64,000 nt of DNA from JAFAXD01 sp963760435. GTDB taxonomy: Bacteria > Pseudomonadota > Alphaproteobacteria > Rhizobiales > Xanthobacteraceae. The stretch covers positions 124,001-188,000 of the forward strand of contig CAVXDE010000043.1 in assembly GCA_963760435.1 (NCBI GenBank). The letters are read 5' to 3'. The notes beneath the pieces are model-generated. The model had not been told where the DNA came from. It did not search any database and saw only the letters and a list, made by a program, of their open reading frames with translations. Shown here in pieces: positions 8,342 to 15,704 of the stretch. Within the stretch, counting starts at the first letter, position 1. Each line of letters starts with the position of its first letter. A program made the translations under genes and the position numbers.

Positions 8342-9870
8342 CTACCTCGGCCCCAGCTTCTGCCAATCACCCGCGCGCTCGAACGCGTCTGCCGCACGGT
8401 AGAGCGTGGCTTCGTCCCAGTGGCGGGCGACTAGCATCAGGCCGATCGGGCGCTCGCCTTCGCCCAAACCGCACGGGATCGAGATGGCCGGGTGGTGGGT
8501 CACGTCGAACTGGGCGGTGTTGCCGATCTGCTCCCAGCAATGCCCCATGATCGCCTCGTAGCCCGCATCGGGCGGCGGGATCTTTGACGCCATCATGCGG
8601 GTCGTCGGCATCAACAACACGTCGTGCTCGGAGAGCACGTGATCGTAGGCGGCGCGCAGGCGGCGGCGCAGGTTCTGGGCCTTGAAGTAGAAGTGGCCCT
8701 GATAATAGCTGTCCGTATAGGCGCCGAGCAGCATGCCGGTCTTCACCGTGTCGGGGAGCTCGTTGGCGCGGTCGCGCAGCGAGGCGAGCCTTGCTGCGAG
8801 CGACACCGGATAGACGCCCTCGACATGGCGGCCGAGGCCGGCGCTGGCGAACAGCACGTGGTAGGTGCCTTCCATGGCGATCGCGGCCCACACGCGAAAG
8901 CCCGGTCGGGTGCCAGGGAATGGAGACCTCGCTCACCTCTGGCGCCGAGCTTTTGCAACGCCGTCGCGGCGCGGCGCACGCAGGCGTCGACGTCGGGGTG
9001 CGAGTCGTATTGGCCAAAGCCTTCCTTCACCACCGCGATCTGCAGCCCGTCGATGCCCTGGCCGAGCGCGCGCGTGTAGGTATCGAGCTTGAGCCCGTGC
9101 TGGCGCGGATCGTAGCCGTCCTCGCCGGCCATCACCTCGAGCGCGAGCGCGTTGTCGGCGACGCGCGCGGTGAGCGGCCCGGCGTGATCGATGGTCGGGT
9201 CCATGCCCATGATGCCCGTATAGGGCACGAGGCCGAAGGTCGGCTTCATGCCGACCACGCCGCAGTGGGAGGCGGGAATGCGGATCGAGCCGCCCTGGTC
9301 GCCGCCGGTTGCGAGATCGACCTCGCCGGCCGCGACCAGCGCGCCCGAGCCGGTGGACGAGCCGCCGGCGTTGTGGCCCATGGCGCGCGGATTATGCACC
9401 GGGCCGGTGATGCTGGTCGCAGCACCGCCGGAGAAGGAGAAATATTCGCACGTCGATTTGCCGACGATCTCGGCGCCGGCGTCGAGCAGCCGCGTCACCA
9501 CGGTGGCGTCGAACTCCGGGATATAGCCCTCGAGCACGGACGCGCCGTTGGTGAGCGGCACGCCGGCGACCGCATAGGTATCCTTGATGGCGACCTTTTT
9601 GCCGGCGAGCTTGCCGCCGGCCGCGCCCTTGATGCTGAACTTGGCGACCCAGGCGCCGTAGCGGTTCTCCTCGCCCTGCGGCCGGTAATAGCCACCGCGC
9701 GGATATTTGACTGGCGGCAGATCATCGGGCAGCGCCAGCAGCTCGCGATAGCCGGCGGCGAACGGCGTGAGATAGCGGATGACCGCGTCGGCATAATCGG
9801 GCGTGAGGTCCATGCCGAGATTTTCGCCGATCTCGCGCAGCTGATCCGTGGTGGGCAGTTTGAAGGACAT
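8342..9870 (-). pseudogene. Amidase-signature family hydrolase, two frameshifts
   Basis: An amidase-signature enzyme hydrolysing an amide to acid plus ammonia. The Ser-cisSer-Lys triad is readable: Lys in KVAIKDTYAV, the cis-Ser in GGSSTGSG and the nucleophile in GGDQGGSIRIP. The N-terminal helix region and the active-site loop resemble nitrile-pathway amidases. Start is ATG 9870 (MSFKLPTTDQL). The frame shifts near 8945 (an extra A in GGCGCCAGAGG on the coding strand would explain it) and again near 8895; the C-terminal 180 residues continue in a third frame to TAG at 8342. Two small indels would restore about 508 residues. The active-site half is intact, so error or very recent inactivation is likely. 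Substrate unknown. Confidence 0.82.
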
Positions 9871-9905
9871 GGGTCGCGCTCCGTGGCAGGTGTCGGGACC
9901 GAAAG

Positions 9906-9987
9906 CGTCATTGCGAGCGAAGCGAAGCAATCCAGAAGGGGCCCGCAGCACTGGATTGCTTCGTCGCTTTCGCTCCTCGCAATGACG
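9906..9987. repeat. GTCATTGCGAG palindrome, copy C (opposite orientation)
   Basis: An inverted-orientation member of the same family as copies A and B, more diverged in the loop, lying just upstream of the amidase start. Confidence 0.92.
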
Positions 9988-10055
9988 AGGCCTTTGAGGC
10001 GTCAGGCGTCAGGACTGATTTGCGGCCGCAAAGTGTTGCGTTGAGAAGACACAGA

Positions 10056-10100
10056 GGCGTGAGGCAGCCCTGCGCCGGTTCGGACAAATCCGAAATGTCC
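10056..10100. repeat. 45-bp direct repeat with GGTTCGGACAAATCCGAAAT, copy 1
   Basis: The stretch GTGAGGCAGCCC...GGTTCGGACAAATCCGAAATGT recurs at 11279-11320 with a few mismatches and in the same orientation. The core TTCGGACAAATCCGAA is itself a palindrome. The two copies bracket the MazE-like/higA1/higB1 block. Confidence 0.75.
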
Positions 10101-10115
10101 TCCGACCTCTCCGCA

Positions 10116-10231
10116 CGTCATTCCGGGGCCGGCCGAAGGCCGGAGCCCGGAATCCATAACCACCGCGCGGGCGTATGGATTCCGGGCTCGCCGCTACCGG
10201 CTTCGCCCGTCGCGGCGCCCCGGAATGACGG
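10116..10231. repeat. GTCATTCCGGGG palindromic repeat
   Basis: A 116-bp imperfect palindrome starting CGTCATTCCGGGGC and ending GCCCCGGAATGACGG, with inner arms GGAATCCATA / TATGGATTCC. It ends three bases before the stop codon of the MazE-like gene on the minus strand and could be its terminator. Confidence 0.85.
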
Positions 10232-10233
10232 CC

Positions 10234-10416
10234 TTACCTCGCCTCTTGGTTATCGAACTCGGAAATCGCCTCGATCCACTTCAAAGCATCAAGTTCGTGC
10301 TCGCGGTTCAGCCGGGCGACCTGCCTTGCGACCCGCCGGCGCACGACGCGCGATCGCGCATCCGGCAGGACCAGGCGCACCTCACGAACGAGGCGCGCGC
10401 GCCGGTGCCGTCTCAT
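10234..10416 (-). CDS. MazE-like antitoxin (DUF3018-type), no toxin partner seen
   Basis: A 60-residue basic protein. The pattern VRLVLPDARS followed by RRRVARQVARL and KWIEAISEFD matches the layout of short MazE-like/DUF3018 antitoxins (VPDTRSPEF...RRQ...FIDAISEWD). In such loci a MazF-type RNase gene normally follows, but here the minus-strand downstream side is a palindromic repeat and no toxin ORF is seen. It lies 25 bp after the higA1 stop codon, so it may be the third gene of that operon. Start ATG 10416 is preferred; an upstream extension is possible. Family assignment is by pattern and is moderate. Confidence 0.55.
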   Translation of the reverse strand: MRRHRRARLVREVRLVLPDARSRVVRRRVARQVARLNREHELDALKWIEAISEFDNQEAR

Positions 10417-10441
10417 TGCAAAGACATGCCCGCGGTGGCGC

Positions 10442-10825
10442 TCATGCGGCTCGCTCGATCTTGTAAGGGCGAACAAGAAGGTCGGCCGGAATTTTCCATC
10501 CTTCTCCGATCTTGTGGATCATCTCCACCGTAAGCGCGCGCCGACGGGAGAGCACTTCCGAGGCGCGTGAGCGGGAGCCCAGCAATTCGGCCAACTCCGC
10601 CTGGCTATGACCGAGCTCGTCGATGGCATATTGAAGCACGTCGATCGGATCGAACGTCTCATCAATTTCGATCGGCCATCGCTTTGCCTCGTAGAGCTCG
10701 ACGAGGGCGAGCAGCACATCGAGCTTGTCGCTCTCGTCCGTGCCTTCGGGTGCGCCCCAACACGCCTCGATCGCAGCAAGCGCCATGCGATGATCCTCAT
10801 CCGTGCGGATCGGCCTGATATCCAT
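10442..10825 (-). CDS. higA: HigA-type antitoxin, module 1 (HTH, COG5499-like)
   Basis: A 127-residue antitoxin. An N-terminal toxin-binding region (residues 1-60) contains LLALVELYEAKRWPIE, and the C-terminal helix-turn-helix is HSQAELAELLGSRSRASEVL with RRALTVEMIHKIGEGWKIP after it. It should bind and neutralise HigB encoded just upstream (12-bp gap; toxin first, as usual for higBA) and repress the operon by binding the palindrome at 11155-11173. A paralogue, module 2, lies about 1 kb away with the same order and roughly 40% similarity by eye. Confidence 0.9.
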   Translation of the reverse strand: MDIRPIRTDEDHRMALAAIEACWGAPEGTDESDKLDVLLALVELYEAKRWPIEIDETFDPIDVLQYAIDELGHSQAELAELLGSRSRASEVLSRRRALTVEMIHKIGEGWKIPADLLVRPYKIERAA

Positions 10826-10837
10826 GCTGCTCTCCTT

Positions 10838-11140
10838 TTAGAACTGCGACACGGTCAATGCATCGATGCGGTCATACTCCGCATGGGTGCCGATGAACTT
10901 TACGAAGGCGATCTGCCGACGGAAATCGAAAGCGGCAACCAGGCGATAGTTTCCTCCGGCAACCTCGAACCTCACACGCTCGCGATTCAACACCTTGGCT
11001 TTCGGAGCCGCCTTCTGGACCTCATCGGTGGATGTCCATTGCGCGGCTCTCACGATCGTGTGCCAGCGTTCAAGCGAGACCTTTGCTTCGGGGTGCTTGC
11101 CCCAGAAGCTGACAAGCACGTTTCGAGCAATCACCCGCAT
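10838..11140 (-). CDS. higB: HigB-type mRNA interferase toxin, module 1
   Basis: A 100-residue RelE-superfamily toxin of the HigB_toxin type. MRVIARNVLVSFW at the start, WTSTDEVQKAAPKAKVL in the middle, FEVAGGNYRLVAAF and the C-terminal FVKFIGTHAEYDRID are typical. Such toxins cleave mRNA on the ribosome when the antitoxin is degraded. It is the first gene of the module, 15 bp from the operator palindrome, and is followed by higA1. Module 2 has the same layout. Confidence 0.92.
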   Translation of the reverse strand: MRVIARNVLVSFWGKHPEAKVSLERWHTIVRAAQWTSTDEVQKAAPKAKVLNRERVRFEVAGGNYRLVAAFDFRRQIAFVKFIGTHAEYDRIDALTVSQF

Positions 11141-11154
11141 GCTGCGTCATGGCA

Positions 11155-11173
11155 TGTTCCCAAAACGGGAACA
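11155..11173. promoter_or_regulatory. Operator palindrome of higBA module 1
   Basis: TGTTCCC-AAAAC-GGGAACA is a perfect 7-5-7 inverted repeat whose near edge is 15 bp upstream of the higB1 start. The equivalent position in module 2 carries TGTCACC-AATTT-GGGGACA, so this is probably the HigA autorepression site. Confidence 0.75.
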
Positions 11174-11253
11174 ACTGTGGGAAGGTTTTCGATATGGCGC
11201 TTCGCGCGGGCATCGCAGCCGGGACAAGAACTCCCCGGTTGAGGCGTCCCCCG

Positions 11254-11320
11254 CATCCTCCATCGTCCAGCCGCCATGGTGTGAGGCGGCCCCGCGCTGG
11301 TTCGGACAAATCCGAAATGT
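11254..11320. repeat. Copy of the DUF6476 gene's 5' edge followed by the 45-bp repeat, copy 2
   Basis: 11254-11280 matches 12228-12254 (the start-codon region of the DUF6476 gene) at 25 of 27 bases, and is followed directly by the second copy of the GGTTCGGACAAATCCGAAAT repeat. The 11141-11435 gap holds no gene, only the operator, these copies and a half palindrome. Confidence 0.7.
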
Positions 11321-11378
11321 TCCGCGACCCTGTCAGATCATCGGGGACTTGCGATGGTCCGACACCAGTGTGGCAATC

Positions 11379-11431
11379 TTCCCCTCCTCCGCGAGCGAAG
11401 CGAGCGGCGGGGAGGGGTCGGGGGGCTCTTT
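11379..11431. repeat. Half palindrome of the CCCCTCC...GGAGGGG family
   Basis: CTTCCCCTCCTCCGCGAGCG pairs with CGGCGGGGAGGGG, followed by TCGGGGGGCTCTT, the same tail as in the ureA-ureB repeat at 52040. It ends five bases before the higA2 stop codon. Confidence 0.75.
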
Positions 11432-11435
11432 GAGG

Positions 11436-11831
11436 TTACGCCGCCCTGCGTCTGCGCAGGCGCGGTGGTGTGATCAGCGCTTCCGCGGGAATGCCCCACT
11501 CGCGGTGGAGCTTCCAGGCCATGCCCATTGTGAGTGGACGCTTCCGATTAAGGATATCGGACGCACGCTGCCGAGACCCGAGCAAGCGGCCGAGATCAGA
11601 TTGCGTGTAGCCGCTCGTTTCCATCCGATAATGGATGGCATCGATCGTGTCCGGAGGATCAATCGGCCAGTGCTTTCGCTCATAGTCCTCGATAACCAAT
11701 GCGAGGAGGTCGAAGCGATCGGCCTCCGGCGTGCCTGGGATCGGTTCCTTATCGAAATATCGCTCGATCTCGGTGAGCGCCGCGTCGTAGTCGGCTTCGG
11801 AGCGAAGAGGGCGGATCACTTTTTTCGCCAT
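11436..11831 (-). CDS. higA: HigA-type antitoxin, module 2
   Basis: A 131-residue paralogue of higA1. The toxin-binding N-terminus contains LLALVIEDYERKHWPID, and the helix-turn-helix is YTQSDLGRLLGSRQRASDIL with RKRPLTMGMAWKLHREWGIP. Its start overlaps the end of higB2 by 16 bp, so the two are translationally coupled. The C-terminus RLRRRRAA is strongly basic. It is divergent enough from HigA1 that the two pairs may not cross-neutralise, which is inference. The stop codon lies next to a half palindrome. Confidence 0.9.
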   Translation of the reverse strand: MAKKVIRPLRSEADYDAALTEIERYFDKEPIPGTPEADRFDLLALVIEDYERKHWPIDPPDTIDAIHYRMETSGYTQSDLGRLLGSRQRASDILNRKRPLTMGMAWKLHREWGIPAEALITPPRLRRRRAA

Positions 11832-12127
11832 GATACGGTCTCCGGGTCAATGCGGTCGTAATCCGCATGCGTGCCAATGAATTTCACGAGCAGGCGGCCG
11901 AAGGTGAATGAGACATGGACGATCAGTCGGTATTTGTTCCCACCGAGATCGAAAATGACCCTGTTGTCGCCCACGAACTCGACGGTGTTGCCGAACTGCC
12001 GTTTGATCTCGTTTGGGTTTGCCCAGCGCGCTCTGGCCGCAATTGCGAGCCAGGCGCGGATTGGGCCTTCGGCTTGCGGGTGACGCGCCCAGAATTCTTT
12101 CAGAGTCCGGCGCGCGATCACTTGCAT
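11816..12127 (-). CDS. higB: HigB-type mRNA interferase toxin, module 2
   Basis: A 103-residue HigB toxin paralogous to higB1: MQVIARRTLKEFWARHPQAE, ANPNEIKRQFGNTVEFV, FDLGGNKYRLIVHV and LVKFIGTHADYDRID align with the same segments of HigB1. ATG 12127 is chosen because it matches the HigB1 start and leaves the operator palindrome 15 bp upstream; a longer in-frame ORF reaching 12220 would run through that operator. It is the first gene of the module, followed by the overlapping higA2. Confidence 0.92.
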   Translation of the reverse strand: MQVIARRTLKEFWARHPQAEGPIRAWLAIAARARWANPNEIKRQFGNTVEFVGDNRVIFDLGGNKYRLIVHVSFTFGRLLVKFIGTHADYDRIDPETVSWRKK

Positions 12128-12141
12128 GAAGCATTGTACCG

Positions 12142-12160
12142 TGTCACCAATTTGGGGACA
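12142..12160. promoter_or_regulatory. Operator palindrome of higBA module 2
   Basis: TGTCACC-AATTT-GGGGACA has one mismatch between its 7-bp arms and a 5-bp spacer, at exactly the same 15-bp distance from higB2 as the module 1 operator is from higB1. The half-sites differ between modules (TGTTCCC versus TGTCACC/TGTCCCC). Confidence 0.7.
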
Positions 12161-12249
12161 AGGTAGCCCAGAGACGGTTTGATGGATGCGACTTCTGATC
12201 TTGATCGATAGTTGACCCATCCGCTCCCATCCCCCATCGTCCCGCCGCC

Positions 12250-12600
12250 ATGGTTGCCCTTCTCACCAACACCGACGACGCGCCGCCGACCCCGGACCAG
12301 GCGCGCATGATCAAGCGCGTGAAGTGGCTGATGCTGCTCTCCGGCTTCGCCACCATGCTCGGCATCGTCGTCGTGCTGATCGTCGCCGGCTATCGCCTGT
12401 TCCACAGCCCGGCCCCGAGCGGCGGCGCCAGCGCCGAGCTGACCGCGCTCCTCCCCAAGGGCGCGCGCATCGTTGCGACCACGACCGCGGGCGACGCGGT
12501 GATCGTCACCATCGAGGCCGGCGGCGCGACCGAGATCCGCAGCTTCGACGCCAAGACCCTGCGCCCGCAGGCGCGGTTGAAGTTTCTGACCGAGCCGTAG
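12250..12600 (+). CDS. DUF6476-family membrane-anchored protein
   Basis: A 116-residue protein with one transmembrane helix (about residues 27-50, MLLSGFATMLGIVVVLIVAG) and a small C-terminal domain (RIVATTTAGDAVIVTIEAGG, then TEIRSFDAKTLRPQARLKFL). It resembles DUF6476 proteins of unknown function in Hyphomicrobiales. Start ATG 12250 has no obvious Shine-Dalgarno; MIKRVK at 12307 is an alternative. The last 45 codons are duplicated almost exactly at 14547-14682 beside tRNA-Glu, and its start-codon region is copied at 11254, so this gene has been a site of rearrangement. Confidence 0.75.
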   Translation: MVALLTNTDDAPPTPDQARMIKRVKWLMLLSGFATMLGIVVVLIVAGYRLFHSPAPSGGASAELTALLPKGARIVATTTAGDAVIVTIEAGGATEIRSFDAKTLRPQARLKFLTEP

Positions 12601-12674
12601 CGACGCTGACGGAATTTGCATGATTTCAGCCCGGAATGCCGATCGCCACCTCGCTCCCCGCGATTTGCATCGCC

Positions 12675-12971
12675 CTACACCGCCTCGTAAGACGTAATCT
12701 TCTTGATCTGCGGCGCGAGCTCGTCTTCAGCCATTTCGAGATCGAAGCGCGCCTGTATGTTCATCCAGAACGCAGCGCCGGTCTTGAAAAATTTTCCAAG
12801 TCGTAGCGCGGTGTCGGCCGTAACCGGCTTTTCTTCGCGCGCGATACGTTCGATCCGGGTGCGCGGCACGTGCAGCGCGGCCGCGACCGCGTAGGGTGTC
12901 AGCTTAAGCGGAATGAGAAATTCTTCCCGCAGGATTTCGCCGGGATGCACCGGCGGAAGTTTCTTTGCCAT
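12675..12971 (-). CDS. higA: HigA/VapI-type XRE antitoxin, module 3
   Basis: A 98-residue XRE-family antitoxin with the classic opening VHPGEILREEFLIPLKLTPY, helix-turn-helix around AVAAALHVPRTRIERIAREE, and KPVTADTALRLGKFFKTGAA. It neutralises the RelE/ParE-fold toxin encoded 40 bp upstream. ATG 12971 is preceded by AAGAGAG. This locus belongs to a different higBA subfamily from modules 1 and 2, so the three were not produced by simple triplication. Confidence 0.92.
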   Translation of the reverse strand: MAKKLPPVHPGEILREEFLIPLKLTPYAVAAALHVPRTRIERIAREEKPVTADTALRLGKFFKTGAAFWMNIQARFDLEMAEDELAPQIKKITSYEAV

Positions 12972-13011
12972 TTGCGCTCTCTTGTTCGGTGGCCCCTTTA
13001 GCCGGTCTGGA

Positions 13012-13296
13012 CTAGTGGTAGTCGACGATCTCCACGTCTTCGGGACCCGCATCGGTCCAGCGGAACACGACCCGCCATTGATCATTGATGCGGATCGAGT
13101 GCTTCCCCGCCAAATCGCCCTTAAGAGCTTCAAGGCGGTTGCCGGGAGGCGAGTTCAGGGCCTCGAGACGATCGACGGAGTCCACCATAATCAGTTTCCG
13201 GCGCGCGACCTTGGCCAGGGTTGACGGAAAACCTTTCGGGACCACGCGGCCCTGCAGGATCGGCTCGGCAAATTTCCCCTTGAAGCTCCTGATCAC
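13012..13296 (-). CDS. higB: HigB/RelE-like toxin, module 3
   Basis: A RelE-fold toxin of the plasmid-maintenance 'killer' type: VIRSFKGKFAEPILQG at the start and GKHSIRINDQWRVVFRWTD near the C-terminus are diagnostic. GTG 13296 aligns with the usual MIRSF start and gives 94 residues; an in-frame ATG at 13314 adds six but would lie inside the upstream operator arm, so GTG is preferred. The N-terminal half carries an insertion relative to short homologues (KGFPSTLAKVARRKLIMVD). It is expected to be an mRNA-cleaving toxin paired with higA at 12675. Confidence 0.88.
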   Translation of the reverse strand: MIRSFKGKFAEPILQGRVVPKGFPSTLAKVARRKLIMVDSVDRLEALNSPPGNRLEALKGDLAGKHSIRINDQWRVVFRWTDAGPEDVEIVDYH

Positions 13297-13312
13297 GAGC
13301 GCTACGTATCCC

Positions 13313-13348
13313 ATCGAGATACGTCGTGCAAGGTTTTCGTATCTCGAT
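13313..13348. promoter_or_regulatory. Operator palindrome of higBA module 3
   Basis: ATCGAGATACG (13313-13323) and CGTATCTCGAT (13338-13348) form a perfect 11-bp inverted repeat with a 14-bp spacer, directly upstream of the toxin start. TATCTCGATAAGATA at the outer edge is a further overlapping palindrome. Autorepression by HigA is the likely function. Confidence 0.7.
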
Positions 13349-13520
13349 AAGATACTATCAGCGATGCGCGGCTTCGCGCACAGCGCGGGCGGAATTACAA
13401 AAGGACGCGTTGGACGAGGCTCAGCGCGGACTTTGACGAGTGGCGATCCTAAGCTCATGGTGAGCACCTGAAGCACCAAAGATCGCATAGAGATCTCTCA
13501 TCAAGACTGGTAAGCCGGCG

Positions 13521-14508
13521 ATGAAGCGTCGAACGCGCGCCGTCTTGCTCGTCGGCGGCCTGGCCGTCACGGCGGTCGTCGTGCTGGCGGTGGTGGGGCT
13601 CGTCGCGCTCGGGCGGGCCGTGGATTCCAATCATTATTGCGAGACCGGTTTTTCAGCGTTGATCAATTGCACCTTGGAAGTGTCAACGCGAACGACCCAC
13701 CAAGGGACCCCGGACCCGAGCTTCGCCGCCGGGCTGAGCCAGACCAGCAGCACCCCGCCGAGCGCGCCTCCCCCGTTCGCAGCCAGACACCATCGACGTG
13801 ACGTCGTGGGCCGTCGCGCAGTGTCCTGAGAATTCCATCGCCAGGCGCCTCCTTTGCGCCACCCCCGCGGCCGCGGCGCCCGTCGCGGCCGCGCGCAACG
13901 ATGCCACCACCGGCCTGCCGCGGCCCAAGCCCTGGTTCGTCACGACGGCGAAGGACTCGCCATTCATCAAGTCGTTTCACCTCGAGACGCCGCTCGCTCT
14001 CGCGGCTGTGCTCGGCTTCTATCGCGCCGAGCTCGGCAAGCGCGGCTGGATTGAGAACGCCGGCGCGGTCGTCGCGCCGGACCGGGCGGAAATCGCGTTC
14101 ACGACGCCCGATGGACCGGCGCTGCTCCGGCTCATCCATCAGGACGGCCGGACGATCGCCGACCTGTCGCTGCATAAGCCCGCCGCCGCGAATGCCGGCA
14201 TCCTGCCGAGGCCAGGGCAGGCGAGGCTGAGGCTCGGCAACACCAGGGATGAAGAGGCCATCATCACCATCAACGGGCAGACCATCACGTTGGCAGCGCG
14301 CGGCCAACGCGCGTTGGCGGACGACACCGAAACGGTGCGCAAATCGCCGGACAGCCCGGAGATCGAGCTGCCGCCGGGCAAGTACAAGGTCACCCTCAAG
14401 GTCGCGAGCGGCGCGGCGCAGGCTCGGGAGTTCGAGGTCGCTGCCGGCGAGACCTGGGGCCTGCTGGTCGGTCCTGATGGCGTCCCGCTGCCCCTGCACC
14501 TTTATTGA
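13521..14508 (+). pseudogene. Membrane-anchored protein of unknown function, probable frameshift
   Basis: The first frame (from ATG 13521) encodes an N-terminal membrane anchor (MKRRTRAVLLVGG onward, one helix) and a short linker, ending at 13829. The second frame opens at 13738 and encodes about 235 residues with FYRAELGKRGWIENAG, a beta-rich middle (RLRLGNTRDEEAIITINGQ) and ELPPGKYKVTLKVASG, similar in style to PEGA or regulatory beta-sandwich repeats. Together they look like one anchored periplasmic protein split by one indel between about 13740 and 13830. Two separate genes (the second from GTG 13798) cannot be excluded. Function unknown. It lies between the two copies of the DUF6476 3' sequence. 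Confidence 0.6.
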
Positions 14509-14546
14509 AACCGCCGGTCCGAGTTGCCCCAGGAACTGGCCTGATC

Positions 14547-14682
14547 GGCGCGCATCGTCGCGACCACGACCGCGGGCGACGCGGTGATCGTCACCATCGA
14601 GGCCGGCGGCGCAACCGAGATCCGCAGCTTCGACGCCAAGACCCTGCGCCCGCAGGCGCGCCTGCGGTTTCTGACGAAGCCG
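14547..14682 (+). pseudogene. Duplicated 3' fragment of the DUF6476 gene
   Basis: 136 bp nearly identical to the last 45 codons of the gene at 12250-12600 (GATCCGCAGCTTCGACGCCA is shared exactly; only a handful of differences), with no start codon or 5' part. With the full gene it forms a direct repeat enclosing the third higBA module and the 13.5-kb gene, and it ends 70 bp before tRNA-Glu. Confidence 0.88.
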
Positions 14683-14751
14683 CTAAGGGGAACTGCCGGA
14701 CCGGCGCGCTTGCGCCGCCCCCCGAACGGGGCTATTTCGAGGGCTCTCAGC

Positions 14752-14827
14752 GCTCCCTTCGTCTAGCGGCCCAGGACGTCGCCCTCTCACGGCGAAAACA
14801 GGGGTTCGAGTCCCCTAGGGAGCGCCA
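14752..14827 (+). tRNA. tRNA-Glu (anticodon CTC)
   Basis: A 76-nt cloverleaf with encoded CCA. The acceptor arms GCTCCCT and AGGGAGC pair, the anticodon stem TCGCC/GGCGA encloses loop CTCTCAC with anticodon CTC, and the T-arm is GGGGTTCGAGTCCCC. The sequence follows bacterial tRNA-Glu closely. Its 3' end marks the left edge of a lower-GC run of unrecognised genes, a typical integration target, though I see no second copy of the tRNA end downstream. Confidence 0.96.
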
Positions 14828-14901
14828 ATGCAAATCAAGCACTTAAGCCAGCCTAGCCGACCGAAAATCCACTTCGACTAAAAATCGACTAAAAACCGAA
14901 T

Positions 14902-15312
14902 ATGCCCGACCTCAATTTTCTGAGCGAGGAGTGGCAACTCGTTAGGGACGCGCCGGTCATAGCGATTGGTGGCGCGCTCGCATTGTTTGGACTTGCGTGG
15001 ATGGTCGCGCGGTTCGCTTACTCGCGCGAAATCACGAACCTCGAAACTAAGATCACTGCGCGAGAAGCGCAGCTCGATCTCGCCCGCGATCAGGAACAAG
15101 CCGTAAGCAAGGCTCGAGCTCAGCTAGAAGCCGAGGTTGCTGAGTTGCGTCATCAAATCGCCAGCAAGGCGTCACCGGAACAGGTTTTGGCTACGGCAAA
15201 TTCAACGAGCGCTGCGCTTGAACAATTTAAGGTCGCGAATAACGCTCTTCAAACGACGTTGTCTCCAACCATGGACTTCAGGCCACTGGGAGTCACAAAA
15301 CGCTCTGATTAA
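14902..15312 (+). CDS. Membrane-anchored coiled-coil protein, unknown
   Basis: 136 residues. A transmembrane helix at about residues 18-38 (APVIAIGGALALFGLAWMVA) is followed by a long predicted coiled coil (ITNLETKITAREAQLDLARD through QLEAEVAELRHQIASK). No family recognised. The architecture suits a small inner-membrane spacer or scaffold protein. It is the first gene after tRNA-Glu, and codon use is less GC-biased than in the flanking metabolic genes. Confidence 0.6.
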   Translation: MPDLNFLSEEWQLVRDAPVIAIGGALALFGLAWMVARFAYSREITNLETKITAREAQLDLARDQEQAVSKARAQLEAEVAELRHQIASKASPEQVLATANSTSAALEQFKVANNALQTTLSPTMDFRPLGVTKRSD

Positions 15313-15401
15313 TTTGATCTTTGCCCTGCGGCTGCCCAGTTTTTGGTACAATTCATGCAAATCGAAAAAGGTTTGCTGCTCGGGAAAAGGAGCAACGTGA
15401 A

Positions 15402-15656
15402 ATGACGTCAGTAGTTTGGCTCAGGGCCGATGAGCAACCTCCATCGCCGTGCGCATTCGTCGATCTCAACAAGCCGTGGGGCATCGGGATAATGAGTATG
15501 ATGGCGCACGGTTCTGGCGCCACGTTCTACGTCACCGCGCCGTACGGCGTCGAAGAGCGTGACGCGGCGATAACGGATGCGTGTTGTTGGGCGAGCGCGC
15601 GCGGACTAACGGTGTATGTGAGCAACGCAGCACAATTGAATCAATCCCGGCCATAG
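15402..15656 (+). CDS. Small protein of unknown function
   Basis: 84 residues starting MTSVVWLRADEQPPSPCAFV from ATG 15402, with a good Shine-Dalgarno (AAAAGGAGC) 11 bp upstream. No membrane segment or family is recognised; the composition is that of a soluble mixed alpha/beta protein. Its placement in the run of unknown genes after tRNA-Glu suggests an accessory, possibly acquired, gene. Confidence 0.5.
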   Translation: MTSVVWLRADEQPPSPCAFVDLNKPWGIGIMSMMAHGSGATFYVTAPYGVEERDAAITDACCWASARGLTVYVSNAAQLNQSRP

Positions 15657-15704
15657 CGCCCTGCCAACAGACGCCCGCCCCCGAGTATCGCAGGAGAGAA
15701 ACCA

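Noticed and set aside
8791..10044. 417-residue rightward ORF over the amidase
   Set aside because: Antisense to conserved amidase motifs and runs through a palindromic repeat.
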